This document shows, in pieces, positions 16,815-25,220 of a stretch of DNA of 64,000 nt (position 1 is its first letter; each line of letters opens with the position of its first letter). The position numbers and the translations under genes were made by a program. The notes under the pieces are model-generated. The model saw only the letters and a list, made by a program, of their open reading frames with translations, was not told where the DNA came from and ran no database searches. Origin of the DNA: Halosimplex litoreum. Its GTDB lineage: Archaea; Halobacteriota; Halobacteria; Halobacteriales; Haloarculaceae. The stretch lies in assembly GCF_016065055.1 (NCBI RefSeq), contig NZ_CP065856.1, forward strand, positions 2,789,836 through 2,853,835. The letters are read 5' to 3'.

Positions 16815-17309
16815 TCACTCCCGAACGCTGTCCAGTCCTTCGAGGACGGTCGTCATCGAGGGGTGGTCCCACGTGGACCGACCGCGGTAGGTCCAGGCGA
16901 TCTCGGGCTCGGCGCCGCGCGTGTCGACGACGACAACGGCGGGCAGGCGGCCGAATATCGGGAGTTCCGCGAACATCGGGAGGCGGACGGGCTGGTCGTA
17001 GTCGGCTCCGGCGGTCCCGTCGGGGTCGACCAGCAGCGGGTGGGGGAGGTCGAACCGGTCCTGCCAGTCTTCGGCGACCTCGCGGCCGGTCGGGAGGACG
17101 GAGACGGCGACGGCGTCGCGGGCGCGCAGGGCGGCGTATCGGTCGCCGGCCTTCTTCGCCTGGGCGCGGCAGTCGTGGCACTCGTCGTCGTGGTGAAAGA
17201 GGAGGACAACGAACGACTCGTTTGCCGCCAGCGTCGCCAGCGAACAGGGGTCCGGTCCCGGCCCGACGTTCGGGAGTTCGAACGCCGGCGCGGGCTTCCT
17301 GGCACTCAT
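16815..17309 (-). CDS. Thioredoxin-fold / peroxiredoxin-like protein
   Basis: A 164-residue protein with a redoxin pattern: PAPAFELPNVG head, strand VVLLFHHDDECHDC with a CxxC at 44-47, and later LLVDPDGTAGADYD and LPAVVVVD. The active site is CHDC rather than the single peroxidatic Cys in PxxxTxxC of peroxiredoxins, so it may be a thiol-disulfide reductase of the AhpC/TSA-like branch. The ATG at 17309 gives a normal family start; the in-frame extension upstream lacks conserved features. The GNAT gene follows at 25 nt. Confidence 0.75.
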   Translation of the reverse strand: MSARKPAPAFELPNVGPGPDPCSLATLAANESFVVLLFHHDDECHDCRAQAKKAGDRYAALRARDAVAVSVLPTGREVAEDWQDRFDLPHPLLVDPDGTAGADYDQPVRLPMFAELPIFGRLPAVVVVDTRGAEPEIAWTYRGRSTWDHPSMTTVLEGLDSVRE

Positions 17310-17610
17310 CGCTTCCCCCGTAGACGCTCGCCTGTCAAAATCCCCCCGGGTCCCGAGTCGGCGTTCGTGCTCGGTATCGGACGCGAACCCGCTGCGTCCG
17401 GTCGACCGTGCCTCGTGGCTCGCGGCCCGTCCGCGCTGGGAGGAGCGGAGGCGGTCCCCGACGCGCTCGCGTGCGCGCTCACCGTGTGTGACGGCGGGCG
17501 GCGGGCGGCGGTCGGTTCGGGTAGGGGATCCCACAGCACAGTGACCGCTCCGGGGTCCTCGTTTCCAGGTGTACCGACACTATTTACAGCCGGAGTCCGC
17601 TCGAACCGGT
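17310..17610. other. 301-nt divergent region
   Basis: This lies between the thioredoxin-fold gene (minus) and the GIDE-domain gene (plus). It contains TATTTA at 17581-17586, about 27 nt before the ATG at 17611. No other feature was recognised. Confidence 0.4.
17581..17586 (+). promoter_or_regulatory. Box A for the GIDE-domain gene
   Basis: TATTTA about 27 nt before ATG 17611, the expected spacing for a leaderless haloarchaeal transcript. It also argues against the in-frame GTG at 17569, which lies upstream of it. Confidence 0.55.
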
Positions 17611-18450
17611 ATGCGAATCGACGCCGAGGCCGTCGGGTCCGCGCTGCTCGTCGGACTCACGCTGACGCTGTCGTGTTCGTGGTTCCTCTACAGGGGGTGG
17701 CGATTCCGTCGTCGCGCCCGGCGCGTCCGGGAGACGCCGTCGGAGACGCTCGCGACGGCCCGTCCCGGTGACACCGTCGTCGTCACCGGGACCGCGAGCG
17801 GTCGCGACGGCGCCGTCACCGGTCCCCTCTCCGGCGAGCGCGGCGTGCTGGCCGCGTGGCTGGTCGAGGAGTGGCACAACGTGTTCTCGCGGTTCTGGTC
17901 GTCGAAAGCTCGCGGGATCCGAACCGCGAGCTTCGAGGTCGACGCCGGCGAGCGGACGGTCGCGGTCCGCGCGCGGACCGCGGACGGTCCGGCCGGTCTC
18001 TGGGACGGCGTGAACGGTGACGACGCGCTGGTCGGTCTCGCCACCGAGGACGTCCGCGTCGAAGTCGATTCGTTCGGGACGGACACCGAGATCGCGGCCG
18101 CGGCCGACCGCCCCGGACGTTTCCGCGACCTGGAACGTGAGGTCGGTCTCGACGACGCCGAGAACGAGGCGGTCTTCGACGTCGGACGGACCGACGGCAC
18201 GCGTCGCTACCGGGAGTCGGTTCTCGAAACGGGCGAGGAGGTGACCGTCCGCGGCACGCTCGCCGCCCCGGACGACGCAGGCGACCCGCCGGTCGTGACG
18301 CCGCCCGACGACGGTCGCTTGCTCGTCTCGACGCTCTCGGCCGCCGCGCTCTCTCGTCGGTATCGACGGTCGTACTGGAAACTGTTCTACGGCCCGCTCG
18401 CTCTCGTGGCGAGCTGTACGCTTCTGGTCGGTCTCGTGATGTCCCTCTGA
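17611..18450 (+). CDS. GIDE/BAM-domain membrane protein (MULAN E3-like without RING)
   Basis: A 279-residue protein. A transmembrane helix (about 9-30) and basic stretch RFRRRARRVR precede a beta-rich domain that resembles the GIDE (beside-a-membrane) domain of mitochondrial MULAN: GDTVVVTGTASGRDGAVTGP, then LVEEW and FWSSKARGI, then an OB-like EEVTVRGTLAAP. A C-terminal helix (about 258-278) closes it, giving the TM-GIDE-TM layout of MULAN. The RING finger is absent, as is usual in prokaryotic members. It is convergent with the ubiquitin-like SAMP2 gene 78 nt away. Function unknown; a role with protein modifiers is only a possibility. Confidence 0.68.
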   Translation: MRIDAEAVGSALLVGLTLTLSCSWFLYRGWRFRRRARRVRETPSETLATARPGDTVVVTGTASGRDGAVTGPLSGERGVLAAWLVEEWHNVFSRFWSSKARGIRTASFEVDAGERTVAVRARTADGPAGLWDGVNGDDALVGLATEDVRVEVDSFGTDTEIAAAADRPGRFRDLEREVGLDDAENEAVFDVGRTDGTRRYRESVLETGEEVTVRGTLAAPDDAGDPPVVTPPDDGRLLVSTLSAAALSRRYRRSYWKLFYGPLALVASCTLLVGLVMSL

Positions 18451-18528
18451 GCGCTCGCCGGCCGCTCGGTCGTCCAGTCGCGGTCGCACGGACGAACTCT
18501 CGCAGAGGGGCGCCGACGCGGCCGGTGG

Positions 18529-18729
18529 TTATCCGCCCTTCACGAGCCGCAGCACCTCCACCTCGTCGGTCTCGACGGGGGCGTCCTCGGGGACGGGCCG
18601 ACCGTCGACGAGGACGGACACCTGGTGGGCGCTGTAGGGCAGCGGGGCGAGCAGGTCGGCGTACGTCGCGCCCGCCTCGACCTCGACCTCGCGGGTGTCT
18701 TCGCCGGCGACGGCGACGGTGACGCGCAT
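18529..18729 (-). CDS. samp2: SAMP2-like ubiquitin-like small archaeal modifier
   Basis: A 66-residue beta-grasp protein ending in LRLVKGG. The diglycine tail, the SVLVDGRPVPED core and the length match Haloferax SAMP2. That protein is conjugated to lysines by the E1-like UbaA and also donates sulfur for wobble-uridine thiolation of tRNA. UbaA is not in this window. The gene is monocistronic, lying between the convergent GIDE-domain gene and the bactofilin-like gene. Confidence 0.88.
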   Translation of the reverse strand: MRVTVAVAGEDTREVEVEAGATYADLLAPLPYSAHQVSVLVDGRPVPEDAPVETDEVEVLRLVKGG

Positions 18730-18808
18730 ACCGGCCGATCCGTCCGCGCGGGCTTGAGCGTGTCGTCCGGCGGACGCGTCGCGGCCGACCGATCACCCCG
18801 CCTGGGGG

Positions 18809-19885
18809 TCAGTCGGCCGGTTCGGCACCGGTGTCGTCGGCCTCGGGCGCGCGCGGTGCCCGCTCGCGTCGGTCGCGTCGGTCGCGGTAGCCGTCGACGA
18901 GGACGGCGACCAGCGCGCCGAATCCGAGCAGGAAGACGCCAAAGCGGGTGAGCGCGCCGACGACCGGGACGAGTCGGAGCAGCGCCACGGTGACCACACC
19001 GACGAGCAGCGCGGCCCAGCGGTTGTCGACGTCGGCCAGCGAGAGCAGCCACGTCCCGAGGACGAACCGACCGTAGATCGTGCCCAGCCAGACGAGCAGG
19101 CCGAACGCGAGGCTCCCCGCCAGCGCCAGCGGGATGCCGACGATGGTGATCGCGACGACCACGAGGACGATCGGGACGGCGACCGCCGTCAGGAGGCCGA
19201 TCCCGCCGGTCCGGAGCGGATCGCCGGTGGCGCGGTCGGCGACCGCGGCGGCGGTCCCGGGGAACACGAGTAACAAGATCGCACCGACTAGCAGGGCGAC
19301 GAACACGCCGTAGACGGTGAACACGATACCGGGGATCGCGAAGCCGTCGTTCGCGCCGACGTTCATCCCCTCGTTCTGGGTGACGGCCCCGTCGACGGCG
19401 GCACCGTCGGCGCGCGCGAGGTCGCCGTCGTAGACCAGGTCGCCGCCGATCCGCGCGTCGTCGCCGAGTCTGATGCTGTCGGCGCCGAGGCGCGCGTCGC
19501 CGCCGACCGTCCCGTCGACGGTGATGCTGCCGGCGCCGGCTTCGAGCGTCCCGTCGATCTGCGCACCCTCACTGATATCGACGGCGCCGCCCGAGGCGGT
19601 CACGTCGCCGCCGACGTCGCCCAGGATCTGGACGCTCCCGGCGGTCGCTTCCACGTCGCCGGTCACGGTGCCCTCGACGACCACGGAGCCACCGAACGCC
19701 TGCAGGTCGCCGTTCACCGTCCCGCGGACGACGACCGAGCCGCCGAACGCCTCGAGGTCCTCGTCGACGGTCTCGTCCGCCCCGACGACGACGGTCCCCC
19801 CCGTTCGCGTCGCGGCGGCCGCCACCCCCGGCAGCACCGACAGGACGACGATCAGTACCACGACTGCCGTTGCTATTCGTCTCAT
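18809..19885 (-). CDS. Bactofilin-like polymer-forming membrane protein
   Basis: A 358-residue protein with a signal peptide ([23 protein letters not shown]), then about 140 residues of short beta-helix repeats ([44 protein letters not shown] and so on) typical of the bactofilin/polymer-forming cytoskeletal fold. Four C-terminal hydrophobic helices (about 190-335) and an acidic/basic tail follow. The signal peptide suggests that the beta-helix is outside, unlike bacterial bactofilins in the cytoplasm. It ends 80 nt upstream of the SAMP2 start. Confidence 0.82.
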   Translation of the reverse strand: MRRIATAVVVLIVVLSVLPGVAAAATRTGGTVVVGADETVDEDLEAFGGSVVVRGTVNGDLQAFGGSVVVEGTVTGDVEATAGSVQILGDVGGDVTASGGAVDISEGAQIDGTLEAGAGSITVDGTVGGDARLGADSIRLGDDARIGGDLVYDGDLARADGAAVDGAVTQNEGMNVGANDGFAIPGIVFTVYGVFVALLVGAILLLVFPGTAAAVADRATGDPLRTGGIGLLTAVAVPIVLVVVAITIVGIPLALAGSLAFGLLVWLGTIYGRFVLGTWLLSLADVDNRWAALLVGVVTVALLRLVPVVGALTRFGVFLLGFGALVAVLVDGYRDRRDRRERAPRAPEADDTGAEPAD

Positions 19886-20009
19886 ACTCGGAATCTACGC
19901 CCGACGAGACGATAAAGATGTCAGCCACGTAATTGCTGGACGGGTTCGCGCGGTCGCCGGTCGGGGGCCACTCGGTAGGTTTACGGGCGGCGGTCGCTAC
20001 CCTCCGGGC

Positions 20010-20993
20010 ATGAGCGAGGCCGACACGGACTCGGGGTCGCGGGCGGGACGCGAAGAGGTCTGGATCGAGAAGTACCGCCCCCAGACCCTCGACGAGATCG
20101 TCGGACAGGAGGACATCGTCGAGCGTCTCCAGAGCTACGTCGACCGCAACGATCTCAGCCATTTTATGTTTTCGGGGCCGGCCGGTATCGGGAAGACGAC
20201 TAGCGCGACGGCCATCGCCCGCGAACTCTACGGCGACGACTGGGGAGAGAACTTCCTCGAACTCAACGCCTCCGACGAGCGCGGCATCGACGTAGTCCGC
20301 GACCGGATCAAGAACTTCGCCCGGACTTCCTTCGGCGGCTACGAGTACCGGATCATCTTCCTCGACGAGGCCGACGCGCTCACCTCCGACGCACAGGGAG
20401 CGCTCCGTCGGACGATGGAGCAGTTCTCGAACAACGTCCGATTCATCCTCTCGTGTAACTACTCCAGCCAGATCATCGACCCGATCCAGTCCCGCTGTGC
20501 GGTCTTCCGGTTCGCGCCGCTGTCCGAAGAGGCGGTCGCCGAGGAGATGCGCCACATCGCGAGCGAGGAGGGCATCGAGTTCACCGACGACGGCCTCGAC
20601 GCCCTGGTCTACGCCGCCGACGGCGACATGCGCAAGGCGATCAACGCCCTGCAGGCCGCCTCGGTGACGGGCGACGTGGTCGACGAGGAGGCCGTCTACG
20701 CGCTGACCTCGACTGCCAAGCCCGAGGAGATCAAGGAGATGGTCGACCAGGCGCTGGCGGGCGATTTCACCGCCGCGCGCTCGACGCTCGACCGCCTGCT
20801 GACCGAGGAGGGCATCGCCGGCGGCGACGTGATCGACCAGCTCCACCGCTCGGTGTGGGAGTTCGACCTGGAGGACGAGGCCGCGGTCCGCCTGCTCGAC
20901 CGCATCGGCGAGACCGAGTACCGCATCACGACCGGCGCCAACGAGCGCATCCAACTGGAAGCGCTGCTCGCGTCGGTCGCGCTCGACGACTGA
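20010..20993 (+). CDS. rfcS: Replication factor C small subunit
   Basis: A 327-residue AAA+ clamp-loader subunit: [13 protein letters not shown], Walker A GPAGIGKT (56-63), Walker B LDEAD (118-122), sensor/arginine finger QSRC (160-163), and the C-terminal collar domain. It loads the PCNA sliding clamp onto primed DNA together with RfcL. Haloarchaeal copies often carry inteins; this one does not. Start at ATG 20010, in-frame upstream sequence being antisense to the bactofilin gene. A second, more diverged RFC-like protein lies at 37501-38550. Confidence 0.96.
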   Translation: MSEADTDSGSRAGREEVWIEKYRPQTLDEIVGQEDIVERLQSYVDRNDLSHFMFSGPAGIGKTTSATAIARELYGDDWGENFLELNASDERGIDVVRDRIKNFARTSFGGYEYRIIFLDEADALTSDAQGALRRTMEQFSNNVRFILSCNYSSQIIDPIQSRCAVFRFAPLSEEAVAEEMRHIASEEGIEFTDDGLDALVYAADGDMRKAINALQAASVTGDVVDEEAVYALTSTAKPEEIKEMVDQALAGDFTAARSTLDRLLTEEGIAGGDVIDQLHRSVWEFDLEDEAAVRLLDRIGETEYRITTGANERIQLEALLASVALDD

Positions 20994-21021
20994 GAACCGC
21001 AATTTCGCCGTTTCCGGTCCG

Positions 21022-21219
21022 TCAGGCCGACGCCTCGTAGCCGGCGGCCTCGACTGCGGCGACGAGGTCGTCCGGGTCCGCCTCCCCGTCGACGGTCGCC
21101 GACTCGGCCTCGCGGTCGGCCGTCGCCGACTCGACGCCCGCGACACCCTCCAGTGCGTCCTCGACGGACTGTTCGCAGCCGCCGCAGCTCATGCCGGTGA
21201 CCGTGAGTTCCTGGGTCAT
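21022..21219 (-). CDS. Heavy-metal-associated domain protein (CopZ-like)
   Basis: A 65-residue ferredoxin-like fold with the metal-binding GMSCGGC loop and the C-terminal LVAAVEAAGYE pattern. It probably carries Cu(I) to a P-type ATPase, as CopZ does, though no such ATPase is in the window. The ATG at 21219 was chosen because the motif then starts at residue 9 as in the family. It is convergent with rfcS (28-nt gap). Confidence 0.86.
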   Translation of the reverse strand: MTQELTVTGMSCGGCEQSVEDALEGVAGVESATADREAESATVDGEADPDDLVAAVEAAGYEASA

Positions 21220-21311
21220 ACCCGACGGTTCGGCGCCGACGCGCTTGTGTGTCACGGCTTCGGCGGCCTGCCCGGTCGGTCCGCGGAGCGTACCGGTCCT
21301 GCGATCGTGAC

Positions 21312-21320
21312 AATAATTTA
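21312..21320 (+). promoter_or_regulatory. AT-rich promoter box of the frameshifted membrane gene
   Basis: AATAATTTA about 30 nt before GTG 21346, consistent with a leaderless start at that GTG and not with the internal ATG at 21495. Confidence 0.5.
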
Positions 21321-21345
21321 CACGTTCCGCGGTCGAACGGCCGGT

Positions 21346-22376
21346 GTGCGCCGCGCCGTTCGAACGGTCCTCCTCCCGGCCGTCCTGACAGTCCTCGCCG
21401 TCGCCGTCCAGTTCGTCCCCGCGGTCGCGCCCCGCCGCAGTCCCACGTGGCTCCCCGTCCCGGGTCGTCCACCGCCGGTGCCGTCCTCTGGGGGATGCTG
21501 GCTCCGTTCGGGACGTTGGCCGTGCTCGTCGGTGCCTGCGGGCTGGGCTATCGCGAGGCGCGCCACCGCGACGTGGGCCGGACGTACCTGCGGTACGTCG
21601 GGACGGTCGCCGGCGCCGGCGCGACCGTGATGCTCCTGGTCTTCGTCGGCGGCGTCGTCCTCGGCGGGTCGAGCGGTTCGGCCCCGTTCGTCGGGCTGCT
21701 CTCGCTGGTGACGCTGCTCGTCGGCCTCCCCGGGGTCCTCACGGTAGCCGCGCTGGCGGGCGTCTCGCTCGCGTCGACTCGCGGGGACGACGCCCCAGTT
21801 CGGTCGACGCGCGAGTTGCTGCCGGTCGCCGTCGGGACCGGCGCCGTCGCCGGCGTCGGATTCGTGCTGGAGTCCGTCGCGGACCTCGCCACGGCGGCGG
21901 GCGGCGGCGTCGGGGTCGCGGCGTCGCTCCCGCAGTTCGGCTCGGCCGGGCGGACCCTGGTCACGTACCTCCAGGCCGGCCGGCTCGCCGGCGATCTGAC
22001 GCTGATCGGCGCCGGGATCGTCGTCGGCGTCCTGGCGGTCCGCCGGCGTGGCGTAGCGGCCCCGTCGCGGCGGTTCGTCGGCGTCGTTGGGGCCGGTGCC
22101 CTGACCGGGCTCCTGGTCGCGTGGGCCCCGGTGATGTACTACGTGACGAGCGCGAACGCCCCGACGACCGACTCCGTCGAGACAGCCGCGACCGCGCTCG
22201 CGAGTGCGGTCGTCTCGACGGCCGCCGTCGCGGCGTTCGCGGTCGTCGCGGGCGTCGGCGTCGCGCGGTTCGGCACCGACGAGGGCGACGCCGACGGGAG
22301 CGAGGACACCGACGGGCTCGATTTCGAGCCGGTGACGGAGACGCCAGCGAGCGAGCGGTCGCTACGCGACCACTGA
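21346..22376 (+). pseudogene. Multi-helix membrane protein with an apparent frameshift near the N-terminus
   Basis: The downstream frame (to stop 22376) encodes about 290 residues with seven or so hydrophobic helices and an acidic tail, but its first possible ATG (21495) starts inside a helix. In another frame, GTG 21346 opens MRRAVRTVLLPAVLTVLAVAVQ, a normal first membrane helix placed about 30 nt after an AATAATTTA promoter. Joining the frames around 21455-21480 restores a continuous protein; one lost base (or two gained) explains it. It could be a sequencing error, a recent mutation or an unused frame. No family was recognised. Without the shift, the short form 21495-22376 would be the product. 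Confidence 0.6.
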
Positions 22377-22445
22377 CGGTCGAACCGCCGGATCGACGCC
22401 CGGTACGGGAACACAGTTTTGTGGTCGGGCGTGGTATCGTGTCTC

Positions 22446-23117
22446 ATGAAATTCGTCATCGTCGGCTTCGGTCGCGTCGGGATGCGGACGGCCCGTATCC
22501 TCCAGAGCGAGGGACACGACCTGGTGATCGTCGACAACGACCCGGACAAGGTCGGACGCGCCCGCGAGGAGGGGTTCACCGTCGTCGAGGGCGACGGCGC
22601 CGACGAGTCGACGCTGACGGAGGCCGGTATCGCCGACGCCGACGCCGTCGGGGGATTGACGGGCGACCTGAACACCAACTTCTCGGCGTGTATGCTCGGC
22701 AAACACCACGGGCTACGGACCGCGCTGCGCATCGACGAGGACTACCGCCAGGAGATCTACGAGAAGTACGCCGAAGACGTCGACGAGATCGTCTACCCCG
22801 AGCGCCTGGGCGCGGCCGGCGCCAAGACCGCGCTGCTCGGGGGTGATTTCAACGTCCTCGCGGACCTGACGGAGGAACTCTCGGTGGCCACGGTGACTAT
22901 CCCCGAGGGGTCACCGCTGATCGGCCGCCGCGTCGTCGAGGTCGACCTGCAGGGCGACGCCCACATCTACGCCCACGGGCGGAGCGACGAGCCGATGGCG
23001 ATCCCGCTGCCCCAGACGGCGATCGAGGCCGGAGATAACGTGGCGCTGATGGCCGCACCCGCCGACCTGCCCGAGATCCGGGCGTTCCTCCGCGGTGACG
23101 AGGCGGCCGCCGCCTGA
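22446..23117 (+). CDS. trkA: TrkA-type K+ transport regulatory protein (RCK)
   Basis: A 223-residue protein. The Rossmann RCK_N domain has the NAD-binding GFGRVG (7-12) and an acidic ribose contact (VIVDNDP, about 27-33). The RCK_C domain (about 140-215) has VTIPEGSPLIGRRV. It gates a potassium channel or transporter in response to nucleotides; K+ is the main osmolyte of salt-in haloarchaea. No membrane partner (TrkH) is adjacent. A TTTTG box lies about 28 nt before the ATG. Confidence 0.92.
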   Translation: MKFVIVGFGRVGMRTARILQSEGHDLVIVDNDPDKVGRAREEGFTVVEGDGADESTLTEAGIADADAVGGLTGDLNTNFSACMLGKHHGLRTALRIDEDYRQEIYEKYAEDVDEIVYPERLGAAGAKTALLGGDFNVLADLTEELSVATVTIPEGSPLIGRRVVEVDLQGDAHIYAHGRSDEPMAIPLPQTAIEAGDNVALMAAPADLPEIRAFLRGDEAAAA

Positions 23118-23417
23118 GGGCGCGTCACTGACGGTCGTGACATCGATGCCGTCGCGGTCCGTCAGCGTCGCGGCTTCTCGTGGCAGAAACGATGCGACCG
23201 CGTGTCCGCGGTCGCCGGGCGTCTTGGAATGGATAGGCGGGCGCGCCGTGGGGAGGATGGGAAACGAGGCCGTCGCTGCGCGCCCGTGTGAGTGTCGGCC
23301 GCGACCGGACGTAAAGACCCGTCAGACGGGCGGCTGACGTCACTCTGTCTCGTCCGACCGACGGGGCCGCGGGGACGAGCCGCACGTTTTACGCCTGCGA
23401 ATCTCGTCAGTTCGCGC
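23118..23417. other. 300-nt intergenic region
   Basis: No gene seen. TTTTAC at 23387-23392 lies about 28 nt before the ATG at 23418 and may be its box A. No other structure stood out. Confidence 0.4.
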
Positions 23418-23525
23418 ATGACCTGGGGCGACCTCTTCGGCCGCGCAGCCGACCACGAGGTGACGAGCGAGTCGATACGGACTGCACTCCGCGAACGCCG
23501 GGCGGAATCGGGTGAGGGGTCGTGA
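23418..23525 (+). CDS. 35-residue protein upstream of a PIN-like gene
   Basis: A 35-residue open frame (MTWGDLFGRAADHEVTSESI) with a helix-forming, charged C-terminal half. Its stop overlaps the GTG start of the PIN-like gene by 4 nt (GTGA), which is strong evidence that both are translated. A TTTTAC box sits about 28 nt before the ATG. It could be an antitoxin-like or coupling peptide; no homologue was recognised with certainty. Confidence 0.6.
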   Translation: MTWGDLFGRAADHEVTSESIRTALRERRAESGEGS

Positions 23526-23992
23526 CCGAGGCGAGCCCTGCCCGGATCGTCGCCGACGCGGACGTACTCGCCGCCGACCTCCTCGTCGGCGGGTACGCCC
23601 GCGACGCGCTCGATCTCGTCCGCGCCCACTCGTGGGTGACCCTCGTCGCGAGCGACGCGCTGCTCGACGACGCCGAGTCGGTGATAACCGATCTGGCCGA
23701 CCCCGAACTCGCAGTCGACTGGCGCGAGCGGATCGAGGGACTCCGGGAACCGGTCGACCATCCCGAGGGGGACCACCCGGCGCTGGCGTCGGCGCTGCAC
23801 GGCGGCGCGATGCACGTCCTCAGCTTCGACGAATCCCTGGGGTCGGCCGCCGCGGGCGCGGCGATCCGCGGTCGCGTCGAGACCAGCGTTAGGTCCCCGC
23901 GAGCGTTCGCGACCGTCTTCGACGCCGAATCGCTGTACGAAGCGGTCGAAGGCGGCGAGTATCCCGGTCCCGACCGCGACCCGCGGGCGTAG
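23522..23992 (+). CDS. PIN-like domain protein (DUF7384-like)
   Basis: A 156-residue protein. The head reads RIVADADVLAADLL, with an early Asp in the position of the first PIN catalytic acid, and MHVLSFDESLG near residue 100 matches the strand with a second acidic pair. Helices between fit the PIN/FEN-like fold. Starts at GTG 23522, overlapping the small upstream frame. It may be an RNase or nucleic-acid-binding protein; family name given from memory and not checked. Confidence 0.62.
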   Translation: MTEASPARIVADADVLAADLLVGGYARDALDLVRAHSWVTLVASDALLDDAESVITDLADPELAVDWRERIEGLREPVDHPEGDHPALASALHGGAMHVLSFDESLGSAAAGAAIRGRVETSVRSPRAFATVFDAESLYEAVEGGEYPGPDRDPRA

Positions 23993-24036
23993 GCCGTCGA
24001 GACGCTAGCGCGGTGCCGGACCGCCCGGCCGCCCGC

Positions 24037-24711
24037 TCACTCCGGCGTGTCGCGCTCGGCGAGCCAGTCGGCGAACTTCGCCAGCGCGCGGCCGCGGTGG
24101 GAGACGGCGTTTTTCTCGTCGGGATCCATCTCGGCGAAGGTGCGGTCGTCGTACTCGAAGATGGGGTCGTAGCCGAAGCCGCCCGACCCCCGTGGCGCGA
24201 CGATCTCGCCGGGGACGACGCCGTAGAAGAGCTTGACGGGGAGCGCCTCGCCGTCGCCCTCGTCGGTGCGGACCTGCTCGTCGGTCGTCGCCGCGGCGCG
24301 CTCGGCGGCGGCCTGGTCCTGGCCGCGCCGCTCGTCCCTATCGACCGGTTCTGGCGTCGCCGCGAAGTCCTCTCCGTCGCAGTAGGCGACCACGCCGCGG
24401 AAGCTCGCGGCGCGGTCGTCCTCCTCGCTGGTCAGGCGCCAGACGCGCTCGACGCCGACGGTGTCGTGGACGTACGAGGAGTAGGGGCCGGGGAAGCCGT
24501 CGAAGGCGTCGACGAACAGCCCGGCGTCGTCGACGAACACCGGTTCACCCGCGTACTCGTAGGCCGCCCGGGCTTTGTGGGCGGCGATAGCACCCATGTC
24601 CGAACTCTGGATCTCCGGCGTGTCGAAGTCGAGCTGTTCGACCGGCTCGGCGAGGTACTCCCGAGCCTCGTCGACTTTCCCGGGATTCGTCGTGACGAAG
24701 GTAACGGTCAT
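24037..24711 (-). CDS. rdgB: XTP/dITP pyrophosphatase (Ham1/RdgB)
   Basis: A 224-residue protein with TTNPGKVDEAREYL at the start, the SSDMGAIAAHKA segment, the catalytic VDDAGLFVDAFDGFPGPYS, and GGFGYDPIFE plus SHRGRALAKF at the end. It hydrolyses non-canonical purine nucleoside triphosphates (ITP, XTP) to monophosphates and so keeps them out of DNA and RNA. An acidic insertion of about 35 residues (around 128-160) between the two halves is not typical of bacterial RdgB. In many archaea this gene follows kae1-bud32; here other genes have come between. Confidence 0.93.
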   Translation of the reverse strand: MTVTFVTTNPGKVDEAREYLAEPVEQLDFDTPEIQSSDMGAIAAHKARAAYEYAGEPVFVDDAGLFVDAFDGFPGPYSSYVHDTVGVERVWRLTSEEDDRAASFRGVVAYCDGEDFAATPEPVDRDERRGQDQAAAERAAATTDEQVRTDEGDGEALPVKLFYGVVPGEIVAPRGSGGFGYDPIFEYDDRTFAEMDPDEKNAVSHRGRALAKFADWLAERDTPE

Positions 24712-24801
24712 ACCCGAGGGCTGCGCTCGGGCGGGCAAAGTCGCGTCGATCGGGACGCGACCGACCGTCGGTCGCGGCGGTGAACGAACCGCAGACGGGC
24801 G

Positions 24802-25083
24802 TCAGTCTTCGACGACGACTTCGACGGGTTCGTCCTCGTCCTCGTCGTCGAACTCGGCCTCGCCGGCGCTCTGGTTCTGCTGCCACCACAGCGCGCCGGC
24901 GACGGCGAGGACGACCCACGAGCGCCAGGAAGCGAGGTTGAGCGTGTAACCGACGCCGAACGGTTTCTCGACCAGCATCCCCTCGCCGGGCTGCCAGTAC
25001 GTCGAGAGCATCCGCTTGAGACTCGGCTGCTCGAAGTTGTACGGAATGCCGAACAGCGACCCGGAAGTGGGCTTGTCGACCAT
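24802..25083 (-). CDS. DUF5808-like small membrane protein
   Basis: A 93-residue protein: LFGIPYNFEQPSLKRM, then STYWQPGEGMLVEKPFGVGYTLNLA, then one hydrophobic helix (about 52-66) with a tail of Asp/Glu. The FGxPYNFExPS and KPFGxGYTLN patterns resemble DUF5808. The ATG at 25083 gives the conserved start. Function unknown. Confidence 0.62.
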   Translation of the reverse strand: MVDKPTSGSLFGIPYNFEQPSLKRMLSTYWQPGEGMLVEKPFGVGYTLNLASWRSWVVLAVAGALWWQQNQSAGEAEFDDEDEDEPVEVVVED

Positions 25084-25220
25084 GTGCCAGGATACGGGCG
25101 GCCCCGTTAAGTCGTTTTCCACCGCGAGCGACGGGACCGTGACGGGGTCACTGCCGGACCGACTCGGAACGTCGATCGATTCTGTCAGGTAGGGTCCGAT
25201 CGCGACCGGCCGCCCCGCCG

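Noticed and set aside
20010-20993. Searched for an intein in RfcS, common in haloarchaea
   Set aside because: The 327-residue frame is uninterrupted and has the normal length of an intein-free subunit.
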